Origin: Yoonia sp.
GTDB lineage: Bacteria; Pseudomonadota; Alphaproteobacteria; Rhodobacterales; Rhodobacteraceae
Direction of reading: 5' to 3'
Assembly (NCBI GenBank): GCA_029250945.1
Contig: JAQXEG010000009.1
Coordinates: 186,001 to 250,000 of the forward strand
DNA length: 64,000 nt
Of the stretch, positions 54,465-62,737 are shown piece after piece. The position numbers were made by a program, and so were the translations under genes. The notes below the pieces were generated by a model. The model ran no database searches, was not told the origin of the DNA, and worked only from the letters and a program-made list of their open reading frames with translations. Each line of letters opens with the position of its first letter. Position 1 is the first letter of the stretch.

Positions 54465-55858
54465 TCCCGTTTGACAACAGCTATGCCCGGCTACCTGCGC
54501 AGATGTTCACGCGGCAGACCGCGACACCCGTGCGCGACCCCGCATTCATTGTGACCAATGCGCCTTTGGCCGCGACGCTTGGGATTGATCCCGCGTGGCT
54601 AACATCCGATGCCGCACTTGCGGGTCTGTCGGGCAACAGCGTGATCGCAGGGTCCGATCCGTTGGCCGCCGCCTATGCGGGCCACCAATTCGGCAATTGG
54701 AACCCCGGCCTTGGCGATGGGCGTGCGGTTTTGCTGGGCGAAGTGGTTGGCACTGACGGCATCCGCCGCGATATCCAGCTCAAAGGGGCCGGTCGCACGC
54801 CCTATTCCCGTTCAGGTGACGGGCGGGCCGCACTTGGGCCCGTGCTCCGCGAATATCTAGTGTCAGAGGCGATGTATGCCTTGGGCGTGCCAACCACCCG
54901 TGCGTTGGCCGCGGTCACCACCGGCGATACCGTTCTGCGCGAGGAAGGCCCCCTTGCCGGCGCGATTATCACCCGCATCGCCCAAAGCCATATTCGGGTC
55001 GGCACATTTCAACTGATGGCAGCGCGCGAGGACACCGCCGCACTAAGCGCGTTATTTGAACAAGTTTTGGAACGGCACTATCCCGATGCAGACAGCCCCG
55101 CCGCGCTATTAAAGGCGGTGACCAAACGACAGGCCGAACTGGTCGCAAAATGGATGTCATTGGGGTTTATCCACGGCGTGATGAACACCGATAATGTGTC
55201 AATCGCGGGTGAAACGATCGACTATGGTCCGTGTGCGTTTATGGACGTGTATCACCCCGAAACGGTGTTTAGTGCGATTGACCAGCACGGGCGCTACGCC
55301 TACCAAAACCAGCCCCGCATTGCGGTTTGGAATATGGCGCAATTTGCAACGTCTTTGATCCCACTGATGCCGGATCAGGACAAGGCTGTTGAAGAATTCA
55401 CAGCGATTATCAACGCGTTACCAACCCATTATGACGCGGAATGGCTCCGCGTGTTCGCGGCCAAGATCGGGATTGCCGACCCGGTCGAAGATGATCGCGC
55501 CCTGATTGAAGACCTGCTGCGCATTATGCAGGACGGTGGATCTGATTTCACTGTCGCGTTTGCATATTTGAACGACAAAGATGCCAAAGATCATTTCACC
55601 GATCAGGCCGCTTTTGCCACCTGGCAGGCAGCGTGGCGCGCACGCAACCCCGATGCTGCACTGATGGCGCAGGTCAATCCGCAGATCATCCCACGCAATC
55701 ATCAAGTTGAGGCCGCGATCAAAGCCGGCCAAGATGGGGATTTCGCGCCGTTCCACCGCCTGCTGGCCGCTGTCACCACGCCGTATGTTGCAGACGCGGA
55801 ATTTAGCGCGGCACCTACGTTAGATCAGACGGTGCGACGGACGTTTTGCGGGACGTAG
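54461..55858 (+). CDS. selO: Protein adenylyltransferase SelO (YdiU family)
   Basis: SelO is a pseudokinase that transfers AMP to protein Ser/Thr/Tyr residues, linked to redox stress. The 465-aa protein has the family-typical AYAGHQFGNWNPGLGDGRAV, the QLKGAGRTPYSRSGDGRAAL nucleotide loop, and NTDNVSIAGETIDYGPCAFM (metal-binding). It ends in VRRTFCGT, the normal C-terminus but with Cys rather than selenocysteine. Its 3' end overlaps the convergent EamA gene by 44 bp. Confidence 0.94.
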   Translation: MIPFDNSYARLPAQMFTRQTATPVRDPAFIVTNAPLAATLGIDPAWLTSDAALAGLSGNSVIAGSDPLAAAYAGHQFGNWNPGLGDGRAVLLGEVVGTDGIRRDIQLKGAGRTPYSRSGDGRAALGPVLREYLVSEAMYALGVPTTRALAAVTTGDTVLREEGPLAGAIITRIAQSHIRVGTFQLMAAREDTAALSALFEQVLERHYPDADSPAALLKAVTKRQAELVAKWMSLGFIHGVMNTDNVSIAGETIDYGPCAFMDVYHPETVFSAIDQHGRYAYQNQPRIAVWNMAQFATSLIPLMPDQDKAVEEFTAIINALPTHYDAEWLRVFAAKIGIADPVEDDRALIEDLLRIMQDGGSDFTVAFAYLNDKDAKDHFTDQAAFATWQAAWRARNPDAALMAQVNPQIIPRNHQVEAAIKAGQDGDFAPFHRLLAAVTTPYVADAEFSAAPTLDQTVRRTFCGT

Positions 55859-56732
55859 GGGGGCGGTTGATCAACACGATCCCCACCGCCACAAGGACAA
55901 GCGCTCCGATCAGGTTCGGGCCGACATCCTCACCCAGCAAGAGCCAGCCGAGTGCCACGCTTAGCACCGGTGACAAAAAGCTGAACGATGCGACGCCGCT
56001 GGCCGGATAGATCGACAGGAGCCACAGCCAGAACACAAAGCCCGCGCTGACCACGACAACGATCTGGAATGCCAGCCCCCACAGGTGGATTGGTGCCAGA
56101 TCGCAGATAAGGTCGCCGAAAAAAAGTGACGCGATCAGCAAAACCGGCGCAGAAATTCCGATTTGCCAGATCAGTTGCATTTCTGGGCGGACCTTGGACA
56201 ACGGTGACGCCTTGGCCAAAAGCGCCGTCACCGCCCAACCAATCGCCGCGCCAAGTGCAGCCAGATCGCCCCAGATGTTCGCCGTGCCACTATCGCGCGA
56301 CAAGATCGCCCATGCCACCCCACACAGCGCAAACGCGAGGCCAAGCGCCTTATGCCCCGTCATGCGGTCCGATGGCACAAACCAATGGGCCAGAATGGCC
56401 ATCCACAGTGGCATGGAATAGAAAATCACCCCTGACCGCCCCACTGTAGTTAGATCAAGAGCGATGAATAAGCATAAGAATTCAAACGCAAATATACCCC
56501 CAACGAGGAAGCCCCAACGTTTTGTGCCTTTGGTCCAGTCCAATCCGATCCCGCGCCAGCGCATATACGCATAAACGCAAATGACCGCACCGGCAGAGCG
56601 TAATCCTGCGAAAAACACAGGTTGCAAACCGCCATTCGTTACCTTGATCACGACCTGATTAAAGGCCAGCAAAAACGCAAAGCTGGTCAGTGCAACCGCA
56701 CCGAAGGTATCAATGTTTGTCTTCTTTTCCAT
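55815..56732 (-). CDS. EamA-family (DMT) transporter
   Basis: The 305-aa protein has about ten hydrophobic helices in two EamA repeats; the first contains ALTSFAFLLAFNQVVIKVTN, the second GDLAALGAAIGWAVTALLAK and FSFLSPVLSVALGWLLLGED. DMT exporters of this type move metabolites out of the cell; the substrate is unknown. The C-terminus lies inside the selO 3' end on the other strand. Confidence 0.87.
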   Translation of the reverse strand: MEKKTNIDTFGAVALTSFAFLLAFNQVVIKVTNGGLQPVFFAGLRSAGAVICVYAYMRWRGIGLDWTKGTKRWGFLVGGIFAFEFLCLFIALDLTTVGRSGVIFYSMPLWMAILAHWFVPSDRMTGHKALGLAFALCGVAWAILSRDSGTANIWGDLAALGAAIGWAVTALLAKASPLSKVRPEMQLIWQIGISAPVLLIASLFFGDLICDLAPIHLWGLAFQIVVVVSAGFVFWLWLLSIYPASGVASFSFLSPVLSVALGWLLLGEDVGPNLIGALVLVAVGIVLINRPPTSRKTSVAPSDLT

Positions 56733-56764
56733 AGCCGCCAGCTAGAGCCGCTGGCAGGCAGGTG

Positions 56765-57732
56765 TCAACTACCGCCGAGCTTCCAATCCCCATCGGACCA
56801 GAATGCGTGAAAGGCGCAGGCGAACATCACACCATGGGCCAGATCATTGCCCGCCGCATCCCGCACACGCACATTGGCCACGTCCCGCCTGTCGGCGATG
56901 CGCGCTGTGTCGAGCGCCGAGGCCTGACCGGCTGTCCACGACAGGGTCACACCATCCTCGGTCATTGTGCCTTCCTCTGCGAGGCGGGTGAGCGGCCATG
57001 CGGCATCCCCCACACGCACCACCCGTGCGAGTGCGTGGATATCGTGCGGCGGAACCTCTCCAAAATATAGGAACGGGCTAAATGAGCTGTCGTATTGCAC
57101 ATAGGGGTTCGCCCCATGGTTCCGCCCGAAATCGAGCATATTCATCACGAGCCCATCTGGGTTACGGGCGACGAATTTATCCCAGCTTTCCATCCACGAC
57201 GGCAGCGTCGCAAGCTCTGTATCGGTGTGATAGCCGACGATGCCTGTACCGATGACCGGCTGCCACCAGCTTAGGGTTTCGCGGTCATACATGATCATGT
57301 CGGAATTGCGCAGCTTGCTAGAGACGCCAAACGAAAGCACCTTCATGTCGACGCGTCGGTCAAATGTGACCCCGGAATTACACAACGGGCAGAATGTGCC
57401 AGCGACGGGAATATCGCCAATCGTGTCATTCAAAATTTCATGCCACGTGAGATGGCGGATCAGATAGGCGCGCGGTGTTTCACCTTCGATTTCGACGGTG
57501 ATGACGGGTTCCCGCGGAGTCAAAAGCCCCTCTTACGCGACGGTGTGGAATGTCGGCGCATCAAGCGCGGGGATACCGTCCTTGGACGGGCCGCCCGACA
57601 GGATTTCAACCCAGCTGGCCACATTCGTTTTCTCGAAATTGGTGTCGGGCCATTCATGCACCCAGAATTCAGGGCTGGCTACGGCCGTTGTGGCCGCGGT
57701 GCAGAGGGCCGCGATAAAAGGGAAAAGCGCAT
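56765..57732 (-). pseudogene. DUF3179 protein gene with a frameshift and a stop
   Basis: ATG 57732, preceded by GGAGATACCCA, starts a signal peptide whose continuation LFPFIAALCTAATTAVASP requires a one-base shift. The same frame continues (FWVHEWPDTNFEKTNVASWV, SGGPSKDGIPALDAPTFHT) to a TAA at 57533-57535 and goes on, in frame, with PREPVITVEIEGETPRAYLI, HLTWHEILNDTIGDIPV and FCPLCNSGVTFDR to the normal end at 56765. A TTG at 57523 could start the C-terminal 252 residues, but without export. DUF3179 proteins are periplasmic and of unknown function. Confidence 0.78.
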
Positions 57733-57783
57733 TGGGTATCTCCGGTGCGGTGTGACCAGAGTGTGCCCTGCCGCAGATAGGGT

Positions 57784-57820
57784 CGCATAGCCCCCTCGCA
57801 CAAACGTGAGGGGCTATGCG
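57784..57820. terminator. Hairpin after the exported cyclophilin gene
   Basis: CGCATAGCCCC and GGGGCTATGCG are perfect 11-bp complements. On the plus strand GATTTTG follows; on the minus strand no T-tract is seen, so termination of the cyclophilin message is only probable. Confidence 0.5.
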
Positions 57821-57827
57821 GATTTTG

Positions 57828-58445
57828 TTACTGTGTGACGCGCACGGCGGCCATTTTGTCAGCCTCGCCCAGCACAGAACCGTTTGGCCCTGTTCCCAGC
57901 TTGATCTGGTCCACCACATCCAGGCCAGATGTCACCTCGCCTACGACCGTATATTGGCCGTTGAGGAAATCACCCTGCTGGAACATGATGAAAAACTGGG
58001 AGTTCGCAGAATTCGGGCTTTGGCTACGGGCCATGCCGACGATACCACGGGCAAAGGGGGTTTCGCTAAACTCAGCCTGAATATCAGGCAGCTCGGACCC
58101 GCCCATACCGGCGCGGCTTGTGTCCGCGCCTTTGCCGAATTGAACGTCGCCTGTCTGCGCCATAAAGCCGTCGATCACGCGGTGAAACACCACGCCGTCG
58201 TAGCCGCCATCTTGGGCAATCGACGTGATCTGAGCCACGTGAAGCGGTGCCAAATCTTCGAACAGGTCAATGACGATCGTGCCATTGGCCTGCCCTGCGA
58301 CGTCAATTTCCAAACCGTAGTCGACAGAGGGATCATCCACTGGCAGCTCCATCGGGGTGTCTTCGCCGCCGCGGTTGGACAGGACATAGACAGTCCCCAT
58401 CACCGCAGCAGAAGCCACCACCAAAGCCGACAGACGCTTAGACAT
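57828..58445 (-). CDS. Membrane-anchored or periplasmic peptidyl-prolyl isomerase (cyclophilin)
   Basis: The 205-aa protein has an N-terminal hydrophobic segment (LSALVVASAAVMGTVYVL, about 5-22) that anchors or exports it, then a cyclophilin domain: GVVFHRVIDGFMAQTGDVQF, SQNSANSQFFIMF (from ARSQSPNSANSQFFIMF) and GQYTVVGEVTSGLDVVDQI. It helps folding in the envelope. It overlaps the end of the cytosolic paralogue by 8 bp and was probably derived from it by duplication. Confidence 0.9.
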   Translation of the reverse strand: MSKRLSALVVASAAVMGTVYVLSNRGGEDTPMELPVDDPSVDYGLEIDVAGQANGTIVIDLFEDLAPLHVAQITSIAQDGGYDGVVFHRVIDGFMAQTGDVQFGKGADTSRAGMGGSELPDIQAEFSETPFARGIVGMARSQSPNSANSQFFIMFQQGDFLNGQYTVVGEVTSGLDVVDQIKLGTGPNGSVLGEADKMAAVRVTQ

Positions 58446-58944
58446 CTGCGGCCACTTTGACGCTGATCATACGGTCAGGGTTCGCCGGTGGCTCGCCCTT
58501 GGCGATGGCGTCGACATGTTCCATGCCAGAAATCACGTTGCCATAAACGGTGTATTGACCGTTCAGGAAATCGTTGTCTTTGAAGTTGATGAAGAACTGG
58601 GAGTTCGCAGAATTCGGATTCGCAGACCGTGCAGCGCCCAAAGACCCGCGTGCGTGTGGGATCTTGGAGAATTCAGCAGGCAGATCGGGCATGTCGGACC
58701 CACCAGTGCCAGCGCGACCAGGGTTATAGTCTTTTTCCATGTTCGCGTGCTGCACGTCGCCGGTTTGCGCCATGAAACCGTCGATCACACGGTGGAACGC
58801 CACATTGTCATAGGCACCAGCGCGGGCCAGTTCCTTCATCCGATTGGTGTGCTCTGGCGCCACGTCGGGCAGCAGTGCGATCACAACGTCGCCGCCTGTC
58901 AGCGTCATGATGATGGTATTTTCTGGATCTTTAATCTCGGCCAT
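58438..58944 (-). CDS. ppiB: Cytosolic peptidyl-prolyl isomerase (cyclophilin)
   Basis: The 168-aa protein has no signal peptide and shows the same core as its downstream neighbour: NVAFHRVIDGFMAQTGDVQH, ANPNSANSQFFINFKDNDFL and GQYTVYGNVISGMEHVDAIA. It catalyses cis-trans proline isomerisation in the cytosol. The two isomerase genes form an operon divergent from pgk. Confidence 0.92.
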   Translation of the reverse strand: MAEIKDPENTIIMTLTGGDVVIALLPDVAPEHTNRMKELARAGAYDNVAFHRVIDGFMAQTGDVQHANMEKDYNPGRAGTGGSDMPDLPAEFSKIPHARGSLGAARSANPNSANSQFFINFKDNDFLNGQYTVYGNVISGMEHVDAIAKGEPPANPDRMISVKVAADV

Positions 58945-59076
58945 TTTGGGCTCCTGAATATGTCATTTCGTTGCGGTGTTACATATGGCGCAAATACCGG
59001 CGGGACAAGGCATCCGGTTGACCCCAGCCCGATTGTGCCGCAAGGAATGGCCAAATTGACAAAATGAGGTGCTGAT

Positions 59077-60255
59077 ATGGCTTGGAAGACGCTTGATGAT
59101 ATGGATCTGAACGGCAAACGCGTGCTGGTGCGTGTGGATATCAACGTGCCGATGGAAAATGGTGAAGTTACCGACATGACCCGCATTTCCCGCATCGCTG
59201 ATACCGTTTACGATATCCAAGACGCGGGCGGCACCGTCATTCTGATGGCCCACTGCGGGCGTCCCAAGGGCAAAGTCGTTGAGGACATGTCACTGATCCA
59301 CGTCGCCCCTTTTGTCGCTGATGAGCTGGGTGTGCCGATCACATTCGCCGACAGCGATTACCGCGATGCGGTAAAAGAGCTGAAGAATGAGGAGGTGCTG
59401 TTGCTGGAAAACCTGCGGTTCAACCCCGGCGAAGAAGCGAACGACATGGCCTTTGCCAAGCGTTTAGCGACGTTGTGCGATGTCTATGTCAACGATGCAT
59501 TCTCTGCCGCACACCGCGCCCACGCCAGCACCCACGCGATTGCGACGCTGCGCCCGTCTTGTGCGGGCCGCTTGATGGCACAAGAGCTTTCTGCGCTTGA
59601 GGCTGCACTGGGCATGCCCAAGCGTCCTGTTGTGGCGGTTGTTGGCGGGGCCAAGGTTTCGACCAAACTGGACCTACTGGGCAATTTGGTCGGCAAGGTG
59701 GATCATCTAGTGATCGGCGGCGGCATGGCGAACACGTTTTTGGCCGCGCAAGGTATCAATGTTGGCAATTCCCTGTGCGAACATGATCTGGCGGACACGG
59801 CCCGTGACATTCTGGCCAAAGCCGAAACCGCCGGTTGCGAAATCATCTTGCCCCGCGACATTGTTGTGGCCCACGAATTCAAAGCATGTGCCGAGAATGA
59901 AACACTAGCCCCCGACGCCTGCCCCGCTGATGCGATGATCCTCGATGCCGGCCCCGCGACAGTTGCTTATATCGAGGACGTCTTGGCCAATGCAAAGACG
60001 CTGATCTGGAACGGCCCGCTTGGCGCGTTTGAAATCGCCCCGTTTGATGCGGCCACAAATGCAGCCGCCAAAGCAGCGGCGAAACTGACCAAGGCGGGCA
60101 AACTGACGTCCGTCGCAGGTGGCGGTGATACGGTTGCGGCCCTGAACCAAGCGGGTGCTGCGGATCGATTCACCTATATTTCAACCGCTGGCGGCGCGTT
60201 CCTAGAGTGGATGGAAGGCAAGGAATTGCCCGGCGTAGCCGCACTTCAAAATTGA
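59077..60255 (+). CDS. pgk: Phosphoglycerate kinase
   Basis: Pgk transfers phosphate between 1,3-bisphosphoglycerate and ADP in glycolysis/gluconeogenesis. The 392-aa protein has the signature [32 protein letters not shown], the [15 protein letters not shown] segment, and the C-terminal [23 protein letters not shown] lies ahead of the start. The class I aldolase gene follows after 86 bp. Confidence 0.97.
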   Translation: MAWKTLDDMDLNGKRVLVRVDINVPMENGEVTDMTRISRIADTVYDIQDAGGTVILMAHCGRPKGKVVEDMSLIHVAPFVADELGVPITFADSDYRDAVKELKNEEVLLLENLRFNPGEEANDMAFAKRLATLCDVYVNDAFSAAHRAHASTHAIATLRPSCAGRLMAQELSALEAALGMPKRPVVAVVGGAKVSTKLDLLGNLVGKVDHLVIGGGMANTFLAAQGINVGNSLCEHDLADTARDILAKAETAGCEIILPRDIVVAHEFKACAENETLAPDACPADAMILDAGPATVAYIEDVLANAKTLIWNGPLGAFEIAPFDAATNAAAKAAAKLTKAGKLTSVAGGGDTVAALNQAGAADRFTYISTAGGAFLEWMEGKELPGVAALQN

Positions 60256-60261
60256 TTGCGC

Positions 60262-60275
60262 TAACGCTAGCGTAA
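60262..60275. promoter_or_regulatory. Palindromic operator candidate upstream of the aldolase gene
   Basis: TAACGCTAGCGTAA is a 14-bp palindrome with one mismatched pair. It shares the TAACGCT/AGCG half-site logic with the edd site at 31392. It lies 67 bases before the aldolase start, in the gap after pgk. Confidence 0.5.
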
Positions 60276-60341
60276 CCAGAATTGCGCAAATGCTATCTGC
60301 ATTCTAAGGACTTCGTATCAGTCATTTAGAAAGCAGGTCCC

Positions 60342-61232
60342 ATGATCAACCAAGCGCAATTTGAACAGGTGCAAGCAGGCAAAGGTTTCATCGCAGCATT
60401 GGATCAATCCGGCGGCTCGACCCCAAAGGCGCTGAAGCTGTATGGGATCGACGAAGACGTTTATACGAATGACGACGAAATGTTCAGCCTGATCCACCAG
60501 ATGCGCAGCCGGATCGTGAATGCCGATGCGTTTACAGGCGACAAGGTTGTGGGCGCCATCCTGTTCGAGATGACAATGGACCGCGAGATTGGTGGCAAAC
60601 CCGCCGCGCAGGCGCTGTGGGATGACCAAGGTGTCGTTCCATTTCTGAAGGTTGATAAGGGCCTGATGGATCCGCACAACGGCGTGCAGATCATGAAACC
60701 GATGGACGGTTTGGACACGCTGCTGGATCGTGCGGTCTCTGCCGGAATGTTTGGCACCAAGATGCGCTCTGTCATTTCTGCCGCAAATGCCGATGGCATT
60801 GACGCCGTCGTGGACCAGCAATTTGAAGTCGCCAAACAGATCATGGCCAAGGGGCTTGTCCCGATTATCGAACCAGAGGTGACGATTTCCATCGCAGATA
60901 AAGCCGCGGCAGAGGATATGCTGCTTGTTGCCCTGCTCACCCAATTGGATGCATTGGACGCGGACCAGAACGTGATGCTGAAGCTGACCCTGCCCGAGCA
61001 GCCGAACCTGTACTCCAAATGCGTAAACCATCCCCGTGTTGTGCGGGTTGTCGCGCTATCGGGTGGGTATTCTCGGCAAGAAGCAAACGCACTGCTTGCG
61101 CAAAATACGGGCATCATCGCATCCTTCAGCCGCGCATTGACCGAAGGTCTGTCTGCAGATCAGTCCGATGCGGCGTTCAATTCCGCCATCGCTGGCACGA
61201 TCGACGACATCTATTCGGCATCCATCGCATAA
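60342..61232 (+). CDS. Fructose-bisphosphate aldolase, class I
   Basis: The 296-aa Schiff-base aldolase begins [20 protein letters not shown] with [15 protein letters not shown], and shows [13 protein letters not shown] and [13 protein letters not shown] with the catalytic acidic residues and [13 protein letters not shown] for the Schiff-base Lys. It cleaves or forms fructose-1,6-bisphosphate. GAAAGCAGG precedes the ATG. The operator candidate upstream suggests control apart from pgk. Confidence 0.93.
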   Translation: MINQAQFEQVQAGKGFIAALDQSGGSTPKALKLYGIDEDVYTNDDEMFSLIHQMRSRIVNADAFTGDKVVGAILFEMTMDREIGGKPAAQALWDDQGVVPFLKVDKGLMDPHNGVQIMKPMDGLDTLLDRAVSAGMFGTKMRSVISAANADGIDAVVDQQFEVAKQIMAKGLVPIIEPEVTISIADKAAAEDMLLVALLTQLDALDADQNVMLKLTLPEQPNLYSKCVNHPRVVRVVALSGGYSRQEANALLAQNTGIIASFSRALTEGLSADQSDAAFNSAIAGTIDDIYSASIA

Positions 61233-61314
61233 ATTCAAATTGGGGGATTCCCAAGGCGAATCAAATATGCGAATCTGCCTACAGCGTTCCCAAGAAACGC
61301 ATTGAGGCAGAGCA

Positions 61315-61614
61315 ATGATCCGACGTAGTCGCCCCGCGATGGGCCCAATCCTATTTTGTATGGGGGCCATATTGCTTGGCCTTTACTTTATGTTTGCGGC
61401 TGTGCAGGGCGACTACGGCGTGTTCCGCCGTGGCGAGGTGTTATCCGAAAAGCGCGCGCTTGAGGCCGAGCTCCTTGAGCTAGAGATCGAAGTTGCGCAG
61501 ATGGAAAACCTGACGCGCCGCCTGTCGGACGATTATCTTGACCTTGATCTGCTGGATCAGCAGGCCCGCGATGTGCTGGGCCTAATCCGTGCTGACGAAA
61601 TAGTTATCCGCTAG
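61315..61614 (+). CDS. FtsB/DivIC-type septum formation initiator
   Basis: The 99-aa protein has one membrane span (GPILFCMGAILLGLYFMFAA) followed by a coiled coil (EKRALEAELLELEIEVAQME) and the terminal LDQQARDVLGLIRADEIVIR, the layout of FtsB family proteins of the divisome. In alphaproteobacteria it stands regularly just before pdhA, as here. Confidence 0.9.
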   Translation: MIRRSRPAMGPILFCMGAILLGLYFMFAAVQGDYGVFRRGEVLSEKRALEAELLELEIEVAQMENLTRRLSDDYLDLDLLDQQARDVLGLIRADEIVIR

Positions 61615-61692
61615 ACGGAACCCACCTATGATCTGAGCGGTTGACTTGGCGTCACATTGACTCTGGGCATTTCTATCCAAATGATATAGAGA

Positions 61693-61710
61693 TAGTTTAA
61701 CACTAAACTA
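61693..61710. promoter_or_regulatory. Perfect palindrome upstream of pdhA
   Basis: TAGTTTA-ACAC-TAAACTA is a perfect 7-bp inverted repeat with a 4-base spacer, 26 bases before the pdhA start. The position is that of an operator over or just after the promoter; the cognate regulator is unknown. Confidence 0.5.
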
Positions 61711-61735
61711 CTTTGCCGCCCGATGGAGGAACTGC

Positions 61736-62737
61736 ATGTCAGCCAAGAAAGTCGCCGCCAAGTCAAACGTCTCAGCCGAGGAATTGCTGGGCCATTACCG
61801 CGAAATGTTAATGATCCGCCGCTTTGAGGAAAAAGCGGGCCAATTGTACGGCATGGGACTGATCGGTGGTTTCTGCCACCTCTACATCGGGCAAGAGGCC
61901 GTTGTTGTGGGCCTAGAGGCCGTGGCCAAAGAAGGTGACAAGCGCGTCACATCCTACCGCGATCACGGACATATGCTGGCCTGTGGCATGGACCCGAACG
62001 GGATCATGGCCGAATTGACAGGCCGCGAGGGCGGTTTTTCCAAGGGCAAAGGCGGCTCAATGCACATGTTCTCGAAAGAGAAGCATTTTTACGGTGGCCA
62101 CGGCATTGTGGCAGCTCAAGTGCCATTGGGTGCGGGCCTTGCGTTTTCGGACAAATACAAAGGCAATGACAACGTGACATTCGCCTATTTCGGCGATGGG
62201 GCCGCGAACCAGGGTCAAGTGTACGAGACATATAACATGGCCGAACTTTGGGACCTGCCTGTCGTTTTTGTTATTGAAAACAACCAGTACGCCATGGGCA
62301 CGTCGGTCAAAAGATCCACCAAATCCCCGTCCCTTTGGGAACGCGGCAAGGCCTACGGCATTGAAGGCGAAGAAGTTGACGGCATGAACGTGCTCGCGGT
62401 GAAAGAGGCTGGTGAACGCGCCGTGGCCCACTGCCGCGCTGGCAAAGGCCCATATATCCTTGAGGTAAAAACCTACCGCTATCGCGGCCACTCTATGTCG
62501 GATCCTGCGAAATACCGCACCCGCGAAGAAGTCCAGAAGATGCGCGACGAGCGGGACCCGATTGAACAGGTCCGCGACATGCTCCTGACCGGCAAACACG
62601 CGTCCGAGGATGAACTGAAGGCGATCGACAAAGAGATCAAAGGCGTGGTGAACGCCGCCGCTGAATTCTCAAAAGAAAGCCCTGAACCCGCGCTCGAAGA
62701 GCTGTGGACCGATATCTACGCCGAGGAGACTGTATAA
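61736..62737 (+). CDS. pdhA: Pyruvate dehydrogenase E1 component, alpha subunit
   Basis: E1 decarboxylates pyruvate and loads the lipoyl group in the pyruvate dehydrogenase complex. The 333-aa alpha subunit has [20 protein letters not shown] near the N-terminus, the TPP-binding motif [18 protein letters not shown] to [13 protein letters not shown], and the phosphorylation-loop-like [25 protein letters not shown] precedes the ATG. Its stop overlaps the pdhB ATG by one base (TAATG). Confidence 0.97.
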   Translation: MSAKKVAAKSNVSAEELLGHYREMLMIRRFEEKAGQLYGMGLIGGFCHLYIGQEAVVVGLEAVAKEGDKRVTSYRDHGHMLACGMDPNGIMAELTGREGGFSKGKGGSMHMFSKEKHFYGGHGIVAAQVPLGAGLAFSDKYKGNDNVTFAYFGDGAANQGQVYETYNMAELWDLPVVFVIENNQYAMGTSVKRSTKSPSLWERGKAYGIEGEEVDGMNVLAVKEAGERAVAHCRAGKGPYILEVKTYRYRGHSMSDPAKYRTREEVQKMRDERDPIEQVRDMLLTGKHASEDELKAIDKEIKGVVNAAAEFSKESPEPALEELWTDIYAEETV

